In this document: piece after piece, positions 34,923 through 43,121 of the stretch
How the letters are laid out: every line of letters starts with the position of its first letter
Numbering within the stretch: position 1 is the first letter of the stretch
Assembly (NCBI GenBank): GCA_030041375.1
Contig: JASHOA010000040.1
Span: 1 to 55,000, forward strand
Origin: Acetobacteraceae bacterium
GTDB taxonomy: Bacteria; Pseudomonadota; Alphaproteobacteria; Acetobacterales; Acetobacteraceae
Reading direction: 5' to 3'
DNA length: 55,000 bases
The notes under the pieces: generated by a model
What the model was told of the DNA's origin: nothing
The model's database searches: none
What the model saw: the letters and a program-made list of their open reading frames with translations, nothing else
Position numbers and translations under genes: made by a program

Positions 34923-34929
34923 ACAAGGA

Positions 34930-35742
34930 TCATCGGGCGGACCGTTCGATCGTGCCGGGATGCCACCGTGAGAGGACGGCGCCCGCGTACGCAGCCGTGC
35001 TCAGCGCCGTGATCCAGAAGCTGGTCGGCCAGTTGGTGTAGAACGCAAGCGTGATGCCGAGCCATGCCTCGGCAAGAGCCAGCCCGGCTGCCAGCAGCAG
35101 ACCCGATCCAAATCGTTCCGTCAGGCGCTGCGCGGTCGCAGCCGGGCCGACCATCAGGGTGAAGACGAGCAGCACGCCGACGATCTCGGCACATCCGGCT
35201 GTTGCCAATCCCACGATGCCGAGAAAGAGGACGGAATAGAGCCGGAGCGAAACCCCCTTGGCCTCGGCAACTTCCGGCTGCAGGCTGGCGAAAATCAGCG
35301 GCCTCGAAATGACCGAGAGCCCGATGAGGCTTGCTAGGCCAAGCACGAACAGGGCGAGCACCGTCCGTACATCGACCGCCAGCACATTGCCGAACAGAAG
35401 TGCGACTGCCTGGCTGGCAAACGCGGTGTACAGGTTGAGGAACAGGAGGCCGAAGCCAAGCGCCAGCGCCAGCACGATGCCGATGGCCACGTCCCGCTCC
35501 GCCATCCGCTCGCCAAGGAAGCCCATTCCGATGCCTGCAAGAAGGCTGAATGCCAGGAGGCCGGCAAAGGGCGAAGCGCCAATCAGCACCGCCCCGGTCG
35601 CGCCGGTGAAGCCGACGTGTCCAAGGGCGTGGCCGGCGAAGGTCTGTCCGCGCAGCACCAGGAAATAGCCGACGCAGCCGCCGAGGATCGCGACGATCCC
35701 GGCAGCCGCAAACGCGTTGCGCATGAATGCGTATTCAAGCAT
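34930..35742 (-). CDS. znuB: ZnuB-like metal ABC transporter permease
   Basis: About 270 residues with 7-8 hydrophobic helices of the ABC-3 family: 'FMRNAFAAAGIVAILGGCVG', 'GQTFAGHALGHVGFTGATGA', 'TAGCAEIVGVLLVFTLMVGP'. It forms the inner-membrane channel for Zn2+ or Mn2+. Start chosen at MLEYAFMR, which overlaps the ATPase stop by 8 nt; a start 15 codons earlier is unlikely. Metal specificity cannot be read from the permease. Confidence 0.85.
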   Translation of the reverse strand: MLEYAFMRNAFAAAGIVAILGGCVGYFLVLRGQTFAGHALGHVGFTGATGAVLIGASPFAGLLAFSLLAGIGMGFLGERMAERDVAIGIVLALALGFGLLFLNLYTAFASQAVALLFGNVLAVDVRTVLALFVLGLASLIGLSVISRPLIFASLQPEVAEAKGVSLRLYSVLFLGIVGLATAGCAEIVGVLLVFTLMVGPAATAQRLTERFGSGLLLAAGLALAEAWLGITLAFYTNWPTSFWITALSTAAYAGAVLSRWHPGTIERSAR

Positions 35743-36544
35743 GCCGATGCGCTTCGTCGTGGCGATGCGCGCTGCCTTCCAGGTCATGGCCGTCCGACAT
35801 CACGAAAATCCGTCCATTCAGGTTCACGACGTCGATCGCCATGCCATAGAGCCGGGAAAGCGCGGGTCCGGTGATCACCTCCGCGACCGTGCCGAGCGCC
35901 GCCTGGCGCAGGCCGAGATAGAGCACGCGATCGATGGCGCCGAGCAGCGGATTGATTTCGTGCGCCGTGAAAAGCACCGTGATCCCGAGTTCCTGCTGCA
36001 GAGATCGGGTGAGCGCGACCACCGCGGTCTGGTGGCGCGGATCGAGGCTGATCAGCGGCTCGTCGAGCAGGAGGAGCCGTGGCCGGCCGATCAGCGCCTG
36101 GGCCAGCAGCAGGCGCTGGCGCTCTCCGCCGGAGAGTTCGGAAAGGGGGCGGCGCGCGAGATCCTCGGCGCCAACTCTTTCCAGTGCTGCCGCGACTTCC
36201 CGCCTGCCGGCCGCCCCGAGGAGCGGCAGCCCCGGACGATGACCATGATACGAAGCGGCAACGAAATCCCGGCCCCTCAGCCGTGTCCCCGCCGCCTGGC
36301 TCTGCACCTGCGGCAGATAGCCGATGGCCGGGTTGCCGGGAAGAGGCGGGCGGCCAAGGACGACGATGCGGCCGTGGCGCGGTGCGACAAGCCCGAGCAC
36401 CGCACGGAGTGCCGTCGTCTTCCCGGCGCCGTTCGGTCCGAGAACGCCGATGAACTCCCGCTCCCGGATCGCAAAGCTGACGTCCTGCAGAATGGTGCGG
36501 TTGCCGAGCGCCAGCGTGACATCGGTGAATTCGATCGCGTTCAC
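35735..36544 (-). CDS. znuC: ZnuC-like metal ABC transporter ATPase
   Basis: 269 residues from a GTG (VNAIEFTDV) that overlaps the znuA stop as GTGA. Walker A 'GVLGPNGAGKTTALR' (Gly36-Thr43), signature 'LSELSGGERQRLLLAQALI', Walker B 'RLLLLDEPLISLD' and the H-loop 'LFTAHEIN' are intact. The C-terminus (SDGHDLEGSAHRHDEAHRHA) is His-rich, as seen in several zinc-transport ATPases, and probably binds metal. The 18 in-frame codons before the GTG are part of znuA. Confidence 0.88.
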   Translation of the reverse strand: MNAIEFTDVTLALGNRTILQDVSFAIREREFIGVLGPNGAGKTTALRAVLGLVAPRHGRIVVLGRPPLPGNPAIGYLPQVQSQAAGTRLRGRDFVAASYHGHRPGLPLLGAAGRREVAAALERVGAEDLARRPLSELSGGERQRLLLAQALIGRPRLLLLDEPLISLDPRHQTAVVALTRSLQQELGITVLFTAHEINPLLGAIDRVLYLGLRQAALGTVAEVITGPALSRLYGMAIDVVNLNGRIFVMSDGHDLEGSAHRHDEAHRHA

Positions 36545-37413
36545 GGTTGCTTCACAGGCAACAGGCGGGCCAGCGCATCCAGTTCGCCCAGCATCCACGC
36601 CTGGTATGTCGTGCCGGGCGGCTCGGTCTCGGTGACGCCAAGCACCGGGACGCCGGATTGCTTGGCGATGCTCTCCATCCGGCTTGCGACCGGATCGCTG
36701 GCCTGCCTGTTATAGACCAGGAGGGCCACCTTGTGGCCACGGAGGTCCGCTTCGAACCGCGCTGTTTCGGCAGCACCCGGCTCCGTATTGTTCATTACCG
36801 CGAGCTGGAAGGCCGCGTTCTTCACCCGCATGCCGAGGGCTGCGAACATGGCTCCGAACACCGGCTCGGTTGCGGTCGCGTCGGTGCCCTGAAGGCGCTC
36901 GCGCAAGTTTGCGATCCGTGCCTCGATCGGTGCGATGGAACTCCGGAATGCCGAGAGCCGCCGGGAATAGTCCGCGGCATGAGCGGGATCATCCGTGGCC
37001 AATGCGGCTTCCAGTGCTGTGGCAAGGGCGAGCATGGTACGGGGATCGTACCAGATATGCGGGTTGTCGCCTTCCTTGCCGCCGATCAGGGAGCCAACCG
37101 TGATCGCCCGCCGGCCGCCTCTCGGCGCTGCGGCGAGCAGCTTCCCCATCCAGGGGTCGTAGCCGAGGCCGTTCTCGATGACGATACGCGCCTTCGATAC
37201 CGCGCGGCCGACGGCGGGATTGACCTCGAAAAGGTGGGGATCGACGTCAGGATTGGCGAGGACGCTGGTGACCGTCACCCGCGATCCGCCGAGTTCTTTT
37301 GCGATGCCGCCATAGAAATTCTCCGCCGCGACAATCGGGATCGACGCCGCCCGGGCCGGAGCTGCATGGAGAGCGAGAAGAACAAGGATGATCGCGGTCA
37401 ATACTCGCCGCAT
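36541..37413 (-). CDS. znuA: ZnuA-like periplasmic metal-binding protein
   Basis: 290 residues, cluster A-I binding protein. Signal peptide 'MRRVLTAIILVLLALHAAPA', cleavage near ARA-AS. Metal-site motifs: 'NPDVDPHLFEVNPA' (first His), 'KEGDNPHIWYDPRTM' (second His), and acidic 'TETEPPGTTYQAWM' (Glu). The His-rich loop of classical zinc ZnuA is missing, which leaves Mn2+ or Zn2+ open; the His-rich ATPase tail favours Zn2+. First gene of a znuA-znuC-znuB operon. No clear Zur box seen upstream. Confidence 0.85.
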   Translation of the reverse strand: MRRVLTAIILVLLALHAAPARAASIPIVAAENFYGGIAKELGGSRVTVTSVLANPDVDPHLFEVNPAVGRAVSKARIVIENGLGYDPWMGKLLAAAPRGGRRAITVGSLIGGKEGDNPHIWYDPRTMLALATALEAALATDDPAHAADYSRRLSAFRSSIAPIEARIANLRERLQGTDATATEPVFGAMFAALGMRVKNAAFQLAVMNNTEPGAAETARFEADLRGHKVALLVYNRQASDPVASRMESIAKQSGVPVLGVTETEPPGTTYQAWMLGELDALARLLPVKQP

Positions 37414-37486
37414 CGTTCCCTCCGCACAGCCTTCGCTGGCACCCGCAAGCGCGGACGGAAGAGATCAGCAGCCCACTGAAAACAAA

Positions 37487-37550
37487 TGCCGAGTGTCCCG
37501 ATCCCGGCCCGGGGCAATCCTGACGAACGTCGAAATCGGGACACTCGGCA
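37487..37550. repeat. Inverted-repeat element C, copy 2 (16-bp perfect arms)
   Basis: TGCCGAGTGTCCCGAT and ATCGGGACACTCGGCA flank a 32-bp centre with ATCCTGACG. Arms share GTGTSCCGAY with the copy at 32758. It lies in the 264-bp divergent gap between znuA and the epimerase gene; nothing else stands out there. Confidence 0.6.
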
Positions 37551-37677
37551 CAGAATGGGAATCATGCCGGCTTCATTGACCGGCGGGCACGGCAATGCAA
37601 GCCCGTCCTTCAGAGCGACCGGCCGGTGCGGCATAAGCAGGGCAGATAACCGCCCCGGCAGGCTGAAGGAGATCGCA

Positions 37678-38571
37678 ATGGACCGGACGGAGATCGTGCT
37701 TCGCAAAGCCGGCCTCGAACTCGTGCTGGCCCCGGGCATTGGCGGTGCGATCACCGGTTTCCGCCAGGATGGGTTTGTACTGATGCGCGAGACCGCACCC
37801 GATGCCGGCGATGTGCGCCTCTTTTCCTGCTATCCGCTGGTTCCATTCTCCAACCGCATTGCCGGTGGGCGGTTCCGCTTCGCGGGCCGATCGTACAGCC
37901 TTTGGCGCGACCCGCTCACGGGCGGTCGGCACGCGATCCACGGCGAAGGCTGGCGAAATGCCTGGGATGTCGCCGAGGCAGGCGAGGGGTCAGCCCGGTT
38001 GACGCTGGACCATGGCGGCACGGAGCCGGAATCGTGGCCGTTTCCGTTCCGGGCCGAGCAGCACTTCGCGCTCACCGGGAACGGGCTCGCGGTAACGCTC
38101 GTTCTCACCAACACCGGGGCGAGCGCGGCACCGGCGGGCATCGGCCTGCATCCCTATTTCCCTCGCCACGACAAGGTGACGCTCGGCTTCCGTGCCGAGG
38201 CGGTCTGGCGGAACGGTGCCGACCATCTTCCCTCGGAAGCGATCGCCGTGCCCAGGGAATGGGACTTTTCTTCCCCGCGCTTGCTCGCAGAGCCGGGGCT
38301 CGACAACTGCTTTGCCGGCTGGTCCGGAACCGCGGAGATCGCGTGGCCAACGGCCGGGCGCCGCTTCCGGATCGATGCCGATCGTTGTTTCGGTCATGCG
38401 GTCGTCTACACGCCGCCGGGCCGCGAATATTTCGCATTCGAGCCGGTCAGTCACATGAACGACGCGATCAACCGCATGGAGCTGCCGGACCATGGGCTCG
38501 TGATACTCGAGCCGGGCGATTCATTGCGCGGCACCGCTCGCTTCCTGGTCGCGGCGTCTTCTGCCGCTTGA
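37678..38571 (+). CDS. Aldose 1-epimerase family protein
   Basis: 297 residues of the galactose mutarotase fold. 'FPLVPFSNRI'-type motif seen as 'CYPLVPFSNRIAGGRFRFAG', 'HAIHGEGWRNAW' with the catalytic His, 'GIGLHPYFPRHD' with the second His, and 'FEPVSHMNDAINRM' plus 'ILEPGDSLRG' with the acidic region. It would interconvert anomers of a hexose or a related sugar. RBS GAAGGAG is 7 nt before the ATG. It lies 353 bp before the NanE-NanK gene and may belong to the same sugar pathway. Confidence 0.88.
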   Translation: MDRTEIVLRKAGLELVLAPGIGGAITGFRQDGFVLMRETAPDAGDVRLFSCYPLVPFSNRIAGGRFRFAGRSYSLWRDPLTGGRHAIHGEGWRNAWDVAEAGEGSARLTLDHGGTEPESWPFPFRAEQHFALTGNGLAVTLVLTNTGASAAPAGIGLHPYFPRHDKVTLGFRAEAVWRNGADHLPSEAIAVPREWDFSSPRLLAEPGLDNCFAGWSGTAEIAWPTAGRRFRIDADRCFGHAVVYTPPGREYFAFEPVSHMNDAINRMELPDHGLVILEPGDSLRGTARFLVAASSAA

Positions 38572-38652
38572 TGTTCAGAGAGCGAGGGCACGAAAGGAAT
38601 CCGATGCGAACCGGCAGGCATCGTCACCGGCCGGAATGGCACGGTCCTGCTG

Positions 38653-38738
38653 AGCCCGCGATCGCCCGAGGCGGTATCGTCGGAGGGCAATAAACCGCAA
38701 GACCCGTGTCGGGTGCACAGTCACCCCGACACGGGTCT
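38653..38738 (+). repeat. BIME-like repeat A, shortened unit
   Basis: H2 lacks its right arm (the segment GTGAATCGCGGGCTCG is deleted between GGAGGGC and AATAAA), while H1 is kept as GTGTCGGG ... CCCCGACAC with changes on both arms. It lies in the 353-bp gap 38572-38924 after the epimerase gene; the remainder holds the CTGGTGCAC repeats noted separately and no gene. Confidence 0.8.
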
Positions 38739-38775
38739 AGGGGCGCCGTTCTGCCCGCACGGGTGAACGCAGGCT

Positions 38776-38819
38776 CTGGTGCACGAATCGTCATCGCGTA
38801 CCGAACGGGACTGGTGCAC
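38776..38819 (+). promoter_or_regulatory. Direct repeat CTGGTGCAC upstream of nanEK
   Basis: CTGGTGCAC occurs at 38776-38784 and 38811-38819, 35 bp apart. Each holds the palindromic core GTGCAC. The pair sits 105-150 bp before the proposed nanEK start and could be a regulator site; no regulator gene is adjacent. Confidence 0.25.
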
Positions 38820-38924
38820 CGTGCGTCTCTTGTGTCGAGGGATCCGCGTGCGGTACCGTTTGCTTCTGGTCGCGTTCCGGTATCCTCGGCTGATCGTGAG
38901 CGCCGCACCAAGAGGAGAGGTGGA

Positions 38925-40448
38925 TTGCAACTCGAGGCGCTGCGCAATGGCCTGATGGTGTCCTGCCAGCCAGTGCCGGCAGGACCCATGGACAGCGCCG
39001 GAATGGTGGTGGGTTTCGCGCTCGCTGCGCTGGCCGGAGGCGCCTCTGGGCTCAGGATCGAATCCCTCCGCTATCTCCAGGCGGTGCGGGCGGCCACGGC
39101 GGCGCCGATCGTCGGCATCATCAAAAGCGACCGATCGGACACGGCGGTACGCATCACCGCCACGGTCGGGCAGGCGGTGGCGCTCGCGCGCGCCGGGGCG
39201 GACGTCGTCGCCTTCGACGCCACGCGCCGGCCGCGCCCGGTCAGCGTTGCCGACCTCGTTGCCGCCATCAAGGCCGAGGGCAAATTCGCGATGGCCGACT
39301 GCGCTGATCTCGAGGATGCGCGCCAGGCGTTGGCGGCGGGGGCGGACATCGTCGGCTCGACGCTTTCCGGCTACACCGGCGGGCCCGAGCCCGAGGGGCC
39401 GGATTTCGCGCTGATCACCGCGCTCCGCGTGCTCACGCCCTACGTCATCGCCGAGGGCCGGGTGCACACGCCGGCGGAGGCGGCCGAGGCGCTGCGGTGC
39501 GGTGCCTTTTGCGTCGTCGTCGGTTCGGCGCTGACCCGTACCGAGCATGCCACACAGTGGTTCAAGGCGGCGGTCGATCGGGCAGCGGCGGCACGGGCAG
39601 CGGCCGAGCGGCCGGTGCTCGCGATCGACATCGGCGGCACCAAGACCCTCGCCGGCCTCGTCGCCGGCGCGAAGGTCCTCGAGAGCTTCACCGTGCCGAC
39701 GGCGCGGGCGGCCGGGCCCGACGCCTGGCTCGCCGCGGTGGCCGAAGGTGCCCGCACGTGGCGCGGCCGCTACGCCAGGGTCGGCATCGCGGTGAGCGGG
39801 CTCGTCGCCGGTGGCACCTGGTCCGGCCTCAATCCGAAGACGCTCGGCGTCCCGCAGCGTTATCCGTTGACCGAACGCGCCACGGCGGCGCTCGGGGCGC
39901 CGAGTTTTGCGGCCAATGACGCGCAGGCTGCCGCCTGGGGCGAGTATCGGTTCGGCGCCGGGGGGGCAGCCGACATGGTGTTCCTCACGATTTCGACCGG
40001 GATCGGCGGCGGCCTGGTGCTGGGCGGCCGGCCGCGGCTCGGCCTGGCCGGCCATTTCGGCCTCTGGCGCGGGCCCTCTGCTGCCCATGCCGGCCCACTC
40101 GAGGACGAGGTCTCGGGCCGCTGGCTTGCCGCCGAGGCTGCCGCCGCCGGCCGGCCTGCCGATGCTGCCGGGGTCTTCGCCGCTGCCGGCGCAGGCGAGG
40201 CTTGGGCGGAGCGGCTGGTGGCGCTGTCGGCCGAACGGGTCGCCCGGCTCTCTGCCGACATCCAGCTCGGGCTCGATCCAGAGCGCATCGTCGTCGGTGG
40301 CGGCATCGGGCTTGCCGCCGGTTATCTGGAGCGGGTCCGTTGCTATCTTGCCGACCTGCCCGAGCGGTGCCGGCCTGAGCTCGTTCCGGCCCGGCTCGGC
40401 GTGCATGCCGGCCTCGTCGGTGTCGCCGACCTCAGCCTCACGCACTGA
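38925..40448 (+). CDS. nanEK: Bifunctional NanE-NanK: ManNAc-6-P epimerase and ROK kinase fusion
   Basis: About 507 residues. Residues 1-220 are NanE (N-acetylmannosamine-6-phosphate 2-epimerase): 'LEALRNGLMVSCQPVPAGPM', catalytic Lys67 in 'VGIIKSD', 'STLSGYTGG' and Glu177 in 'VIAEGR'. Residues 230-507 are a ROK kinase: 'LAIDIGGTKTLAGL', catalytic Asp in 'FAANDAQAAAWGEY', 'STGIGGG' and 'IVVGGGIGL'. The usual ROK zinc motif CxCGxxGC is absent; the corresponding stretch reads 'RGPSAAHAGPLEDEVSG'. TTG start chosen because AGGAGAGG lies 4 nt upstream and the N-terminus then fits NanE; ATG at 38955 is the alternative. It implies use of N-acetylmannosamine or sialic acid, yet no NanA lyase is near. 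Confidence 0.87.
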   Translation: MQLEALRNGLMVSCQPVPAGPMDSAGMVVGFALAALAGGASGLRIESLRYLQAVRAATAAPIVGIIKSDRSDTAVRITATVGQAVALARAGADVVAFDATRRPRPVSVADLVAAIKAEGKFAMADCADLEDARQALAAGADIVGSTLSGYTGGPEPEGPDFALITALRVLTPYVIAEGRVHTPAEAAEALRCGAFCVVVGSALTRTEHATQWFKAAVDRAAAARAAAERPVLAIDIGGTKTLAGLVAGAKVLESFTVPTARAAGPDAWLAAVAEGARTWRGRYARVGIAVSGLVAGGTWSGLNPKTLGVPQRYPLTERATAALGAPSFAANDAQAAAWGEYRFGAGGAADMVFLTISTGIGGGLVLGGRPRLGLAGHFGLWRGPSAAHAGPLEDEVSGRWLAAEAAAAGRPADAAGVFAAAGAGEAWAERLVALSAERVARLSADIQLGLDPERIVVGGGIGLAAGYLERVRCYLADLPERCRPELVPARLGVHAGLVGVADLSLTH

Positions 40449-40463
40449 ATGCGATCCAGGGCA

Positions 40464-40482
40464 TGTTCAGGTTAACTGAACA
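40464..40482 (+). promoter_or_regulatory. 19-bp operator-like palindrome before the sugar ABC operon
   Basis: TGTTCAG-GTTAA-CTGAACA is a perfect odd-centred palindrome in the 132-bp gap between nanEK and the binding-protein gene. It ends 98 bp before the ATG. Position and symmetry suit a repressor such as a GntR-family protein; this is inference. Confidence 0.45.
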
Positions 40483-40580
40483 GGCTCTGCTTCGTTTGAC
40501 CGGGCGCGTTCATGCGCTCCTGGATCGCTCGGCCAATCCAGTCGGGCGCGATCCGCTCCAGCACCAGAGAGGGAACGAAA

Positions 40581-41915
40581 ATGTCGAAAGGCTTTCGCTG
40601 TACATGGGCCGTCGCGGCGCTCGCGGTCGCGGCGCTGACACTTGCCGGGGCGGCCCAGGCGGCCGTTACGGTGCTCGGTTGGCCGGGAGGCCCGGAGGAG
40701 ACGGCGCTCCGCGCCGTGGCCAAAACTTACAACGCCCTTCCCACGACCGCAGAGAACGACAAGGTCAAGCTGATTTTCTTCAGCCGCTCCGGCTTTTACG
40801 ACAAGTTGCAGCTCGACCTCGCGGCGGGGACGCACGCCTTCGATGCCAATCTCCTCGCGACCTATGCGATCGGCCGTTTCGCCCCCTATATGGACCCGAT
40901 CGCGCTCGGGCCGGATGCCGTCAAAGTATTCGGAGAACGGGTGCTCACGACCATGCAGTTCGACGGCAAGCAGTATGCCGTGCCGACGGATCTCTCGACG
41001 CACTTCATGTATTACCGCAAGGACCTGATCGACGCGCTGCTTCACGACAGCGCGGCGCAAAAGATTTATGCGGAAATCGCGCAGAAATATCTCGGCAAGG
41101 CGCTCGAGCCCAAGGATCCGTCCGCCTGGACCTGGGAGGATTGGGCCGCGACCGCCCTCTATTTCACCAAGGCGGTGAATCATAAGAGCCCGGTGCGCTA
41201 CGGCACCGTGCTGCAGATGAAGAATCTGTTGTTCAACGTGATGGTGTTCGAGTCCCTGCCCCGCTCCTATGGCGGGAACTGGATGAACGACAAGGGCGAC
41301 GTCATCATCGATTCCGAGGCCTACAAGACCGGCCTCAAGCTCTACAAGATGCTCTACGACGCCGGGGCTACGCCCAAGGATTCGCCCAGCTACGAATATC
41401 CGGAGACCAATGCGGCGCTCGAATCCGGGCAGGTGGCGACGGCACTGCAATGGAACGCGGCGGCGGCCGAATTGACCGACAAGGAAAAAGCGCCGGCCAT
41501 CTATGACAGGATCGGCATCGCCCCGCCACCGGCCGGCCCCGATGGCCGCTTCGATCACATCCACGGGCTTGGACTCGGGATCAACAAGAACGCAGAAAAC
41601 AAGGCGGGCGCAGTCAAGTTCCTGCAGTGGCTCGCCACCGAAACCGCGGCGCTGGACTATGCCAGGAACGGCGGCTCGCCGGCGCTGGCGCCCGATGTCG
41701 CCGCCAAGATCGCTCAGGAGCGGCCCGACCTGGTGCTACTCAGTGCATACGCGAACAAATACGGGTTCGTCATGAATGGCGGCACCTCGGCCAAAACGCT
41801 CCCGATCTACGAACTGCAGGCCAAGGACTTCACCGGCTACTGGTCGGGGCGGGAAACGCTCGCGACCGCCCTCGCCAACGTCCAGGCGGGAATGGAGAGG
41901 CTGCTGAAACAGTAA
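40581..41915 (+). CDS. Sugar ABC transporter substrate-binding protein (family 1)
   Basis: 444 residues. Signal peptide 'MSKGFRCTWAVAALAVAALT' ending AGAAQA-AV. Mature protein is a family 1 (MalE/UgpB-like) binding protein: 'AGTHAFDANLLATYAIGRFA', 'YAVPTDLSTHFMYYRKDLID', 'WTWEDWAATALYFTKAVNHK', 'ESGQVATALQWNAAAAELTD' and 'GLGLGINKNAENKAGAVKFL'. Expected to bind an oligosaccharide or amino sugar in the periplasm. The preceding nanEK suggests N-acetylmannosamine or a sialoside as ligand. Start at MSKGF with GAGAGGGAA upstream, within a longer frame. Confidence 0.88.
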   Translation: MSKGFRCTWAVAALAVAALTLAGAAQAAVTVLGWPGGPEETALRAVAKTYNALPTTAENDKVKLIFFSRSGFYDKLQLDLAAGTHAFDANLLATYAIGRFAPYMDPIALGPDAVKVFGERVLTTMQFDGKQYAVPTDLSTHFMYYRKDLIDALLHDSAAQKIYAEIAQKYLGKALEPKDPSAWTWEDWAATALYFTKAVNHKSPVRYGTVLQMKNLLFNVMVFESLPRSYGGNWMNDKGDVIIDSEAYKTGLKLYKMLYDAGATPKDSPSYEYPETNAALESGQVATALQWNAAAAELTDKEKAPAIYDRIGIAPPPAGPDGRFDHIHGLGLGINKNAENKAGAVKFLQWLATETAALDYARNGGSPALAPDVAAKIAQERPDLVLLSAYANKYGFVMNGGTSAKTLPIYELQAKDFTGYWSGRETLATALANVQAGMERLLKQ

Positions 41916-41939
41916 CGACTTTGGTTGTCGAGTGATTGG

Positions 41940-42032
41940 CCCTCACCCGGCGCGCTTGCGCTCGCCACCCTCTCGCGGGCTCCCATCGCGCCAGCGCTCA
42001 GGGGACCCGCCAGAGGGGGAGGGAGAGGGAGA
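41940..42032 (+). repeat. Diverged palindromic repeat B
   Basis: CCCTCACCC, CCCTCTCGCGGGCTCCC ... GGGGACCCGCCAGAGGGGGAGGGAGAGGG resemble the outer arms of the 16791 and 34118 copies, but the inner arms differ. It lies in the 339-bp gap 41916-42254, which also has a GGGACA/TGTCCC hairpin at about 42046-42060 and no gene. Confidence 0.55.
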
Positions 42033-42254
42033 GAAAAGTGCTGCGGGGACAGCGTGTCCCGCAAGTCTGATTTGCGGTCATAGGCCGGCAAGGCCGACGC
42101 TCGCGGCTCTCTTTCATCCGGCCCGGAGGCAGGGTGAGGAGAGCCCGCGGGCAAGGCGATCGCTCCGCGTCTGCCGGTGTCGGGTTCACGCGCTGAAGCC
42201 GAAAGGTATCGTCCTCTGCCATCCCTTTCTGTGCCATCGCGGACCGCAGCCGTG

Positions 42255-43121
42255 ATGAGGTCGCCACGGCTCGGCTGGGCGCTGCTGACCAGCCCGCTCG
42301 TTCTTTTTCTGCTACTGTTCCTCGGTTTTCCGACCGTCGTCGATGGTGTCTACAGCCTCTCGCAAGTCACCTTCGAGACGCTCAGGACACCCAGGCTTTC
42401 GGGTTTCGCCAATTACGCCGCCGTGCTCGCCGATCCGGGTTTCTGGAGTGCTGTCTGGTTCTCGCTACGCTTCGGCGTGCTGACGGCGGTGGCCGAATGC
42501 CTGGTCGGATTGGCGCTGGCAGTGTTCCTCTCCCCGCTGATCGACAAGCGGCAACTGTTGATGGCGCCGCTGATGCTGCCGATGATGGTAGCGCCGGCCA
42601 TGGTCGGGCTCATGTATCGGCTGGTGCTCAACGAATTCGCCGGACCGGTGCCCTACTATCTCGAAATGTGGTTCGGCAACAGCCCGGCCTTTCTCGGCGC
42701 CGACACCGCTTTCTGGACGCTTTGCGTCGTCGAAGCGCTGCAATGGACGCCGTTCGCGTTCCTGCTGTTCTATGCCGCCTTCAGGGTCATTCCCGAAGAG
42801 GTGCGGGAGGCGGCGGCGATCGACGGGGCGGCGCGCTGGCAGACGCTGATGCGGGTCGAATTGCCACTGATGGCGCCGACCATCGGGGTCGCTCTCTTCA
42901 TCCGCTTCATCGACGGCTTCCGGGTGTTCGACAATGTCTATACGCTCACCGGCAGCGGCCCCGGCGGCTCGACGACATCGCTTTCCATCTACATCTACGA
43001 GGCGTTCTTCAATGAGGCGGCCATCGGCAAGGCCATCGCCGCCTCGATCGTGCTCTTCGCCGCCTCGTTCCTGGTGCTGGTCGGCATCGGGCGGCTCGCC
43101 AGCCCGAGGACGGCGGCATGA
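42255..43121 (+). CDS. Sugar ABC transporter permease 1
   Basis: 288 residues, MalF-like with six transmembrane helices ('GWALLTSPLVLFLLLFLGFP' first) and the EAA loop 'EEVREAAAIDGAARWQTLMR' that contacts the ATPase. 'PMMVAPAMVGLMYRLVLNEF' is typical of the CUT1 family. ATG at 42255 preferred (GTG at 42252 possible). Its TGA overlaps the next ATG, so the two permeases are made together. The 339-bp gap to the binding-protein gene contains a repeat. Confidence 0.9.
   Translation: MRSPRLGWALLTSPLVLFLLLFLGFPTVVDGVYSLSQVTFETLRTPRLSGFANYAAVLADPGFWSAVWFSLRFGVLTAVAECLVGLALAVFLSPLIDKRQLLMAPLMLPMMVAPAMVGLMYRLVLNEFAGPVPYYLEMWFGNSPAFLGADTAFWTLCVVEALQWTPFAFLLFYAAFRVIPEEVREAAAIDGAARWQTLMRVELPLMAPTIGVALFIRFIDGFRVFDNVYTLTGSGPGGSTTSLSIYIYEAFFNEAAIGKAIAASIVLFAASFLVLVGIGRLASPRTAA

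Noticed and set aside
38572-38924. tRNA or small RNA in the gap before nanEK
   Set aside because: No cloverleaf or CCA end; the gap is explained by a repeat unit and a leader.
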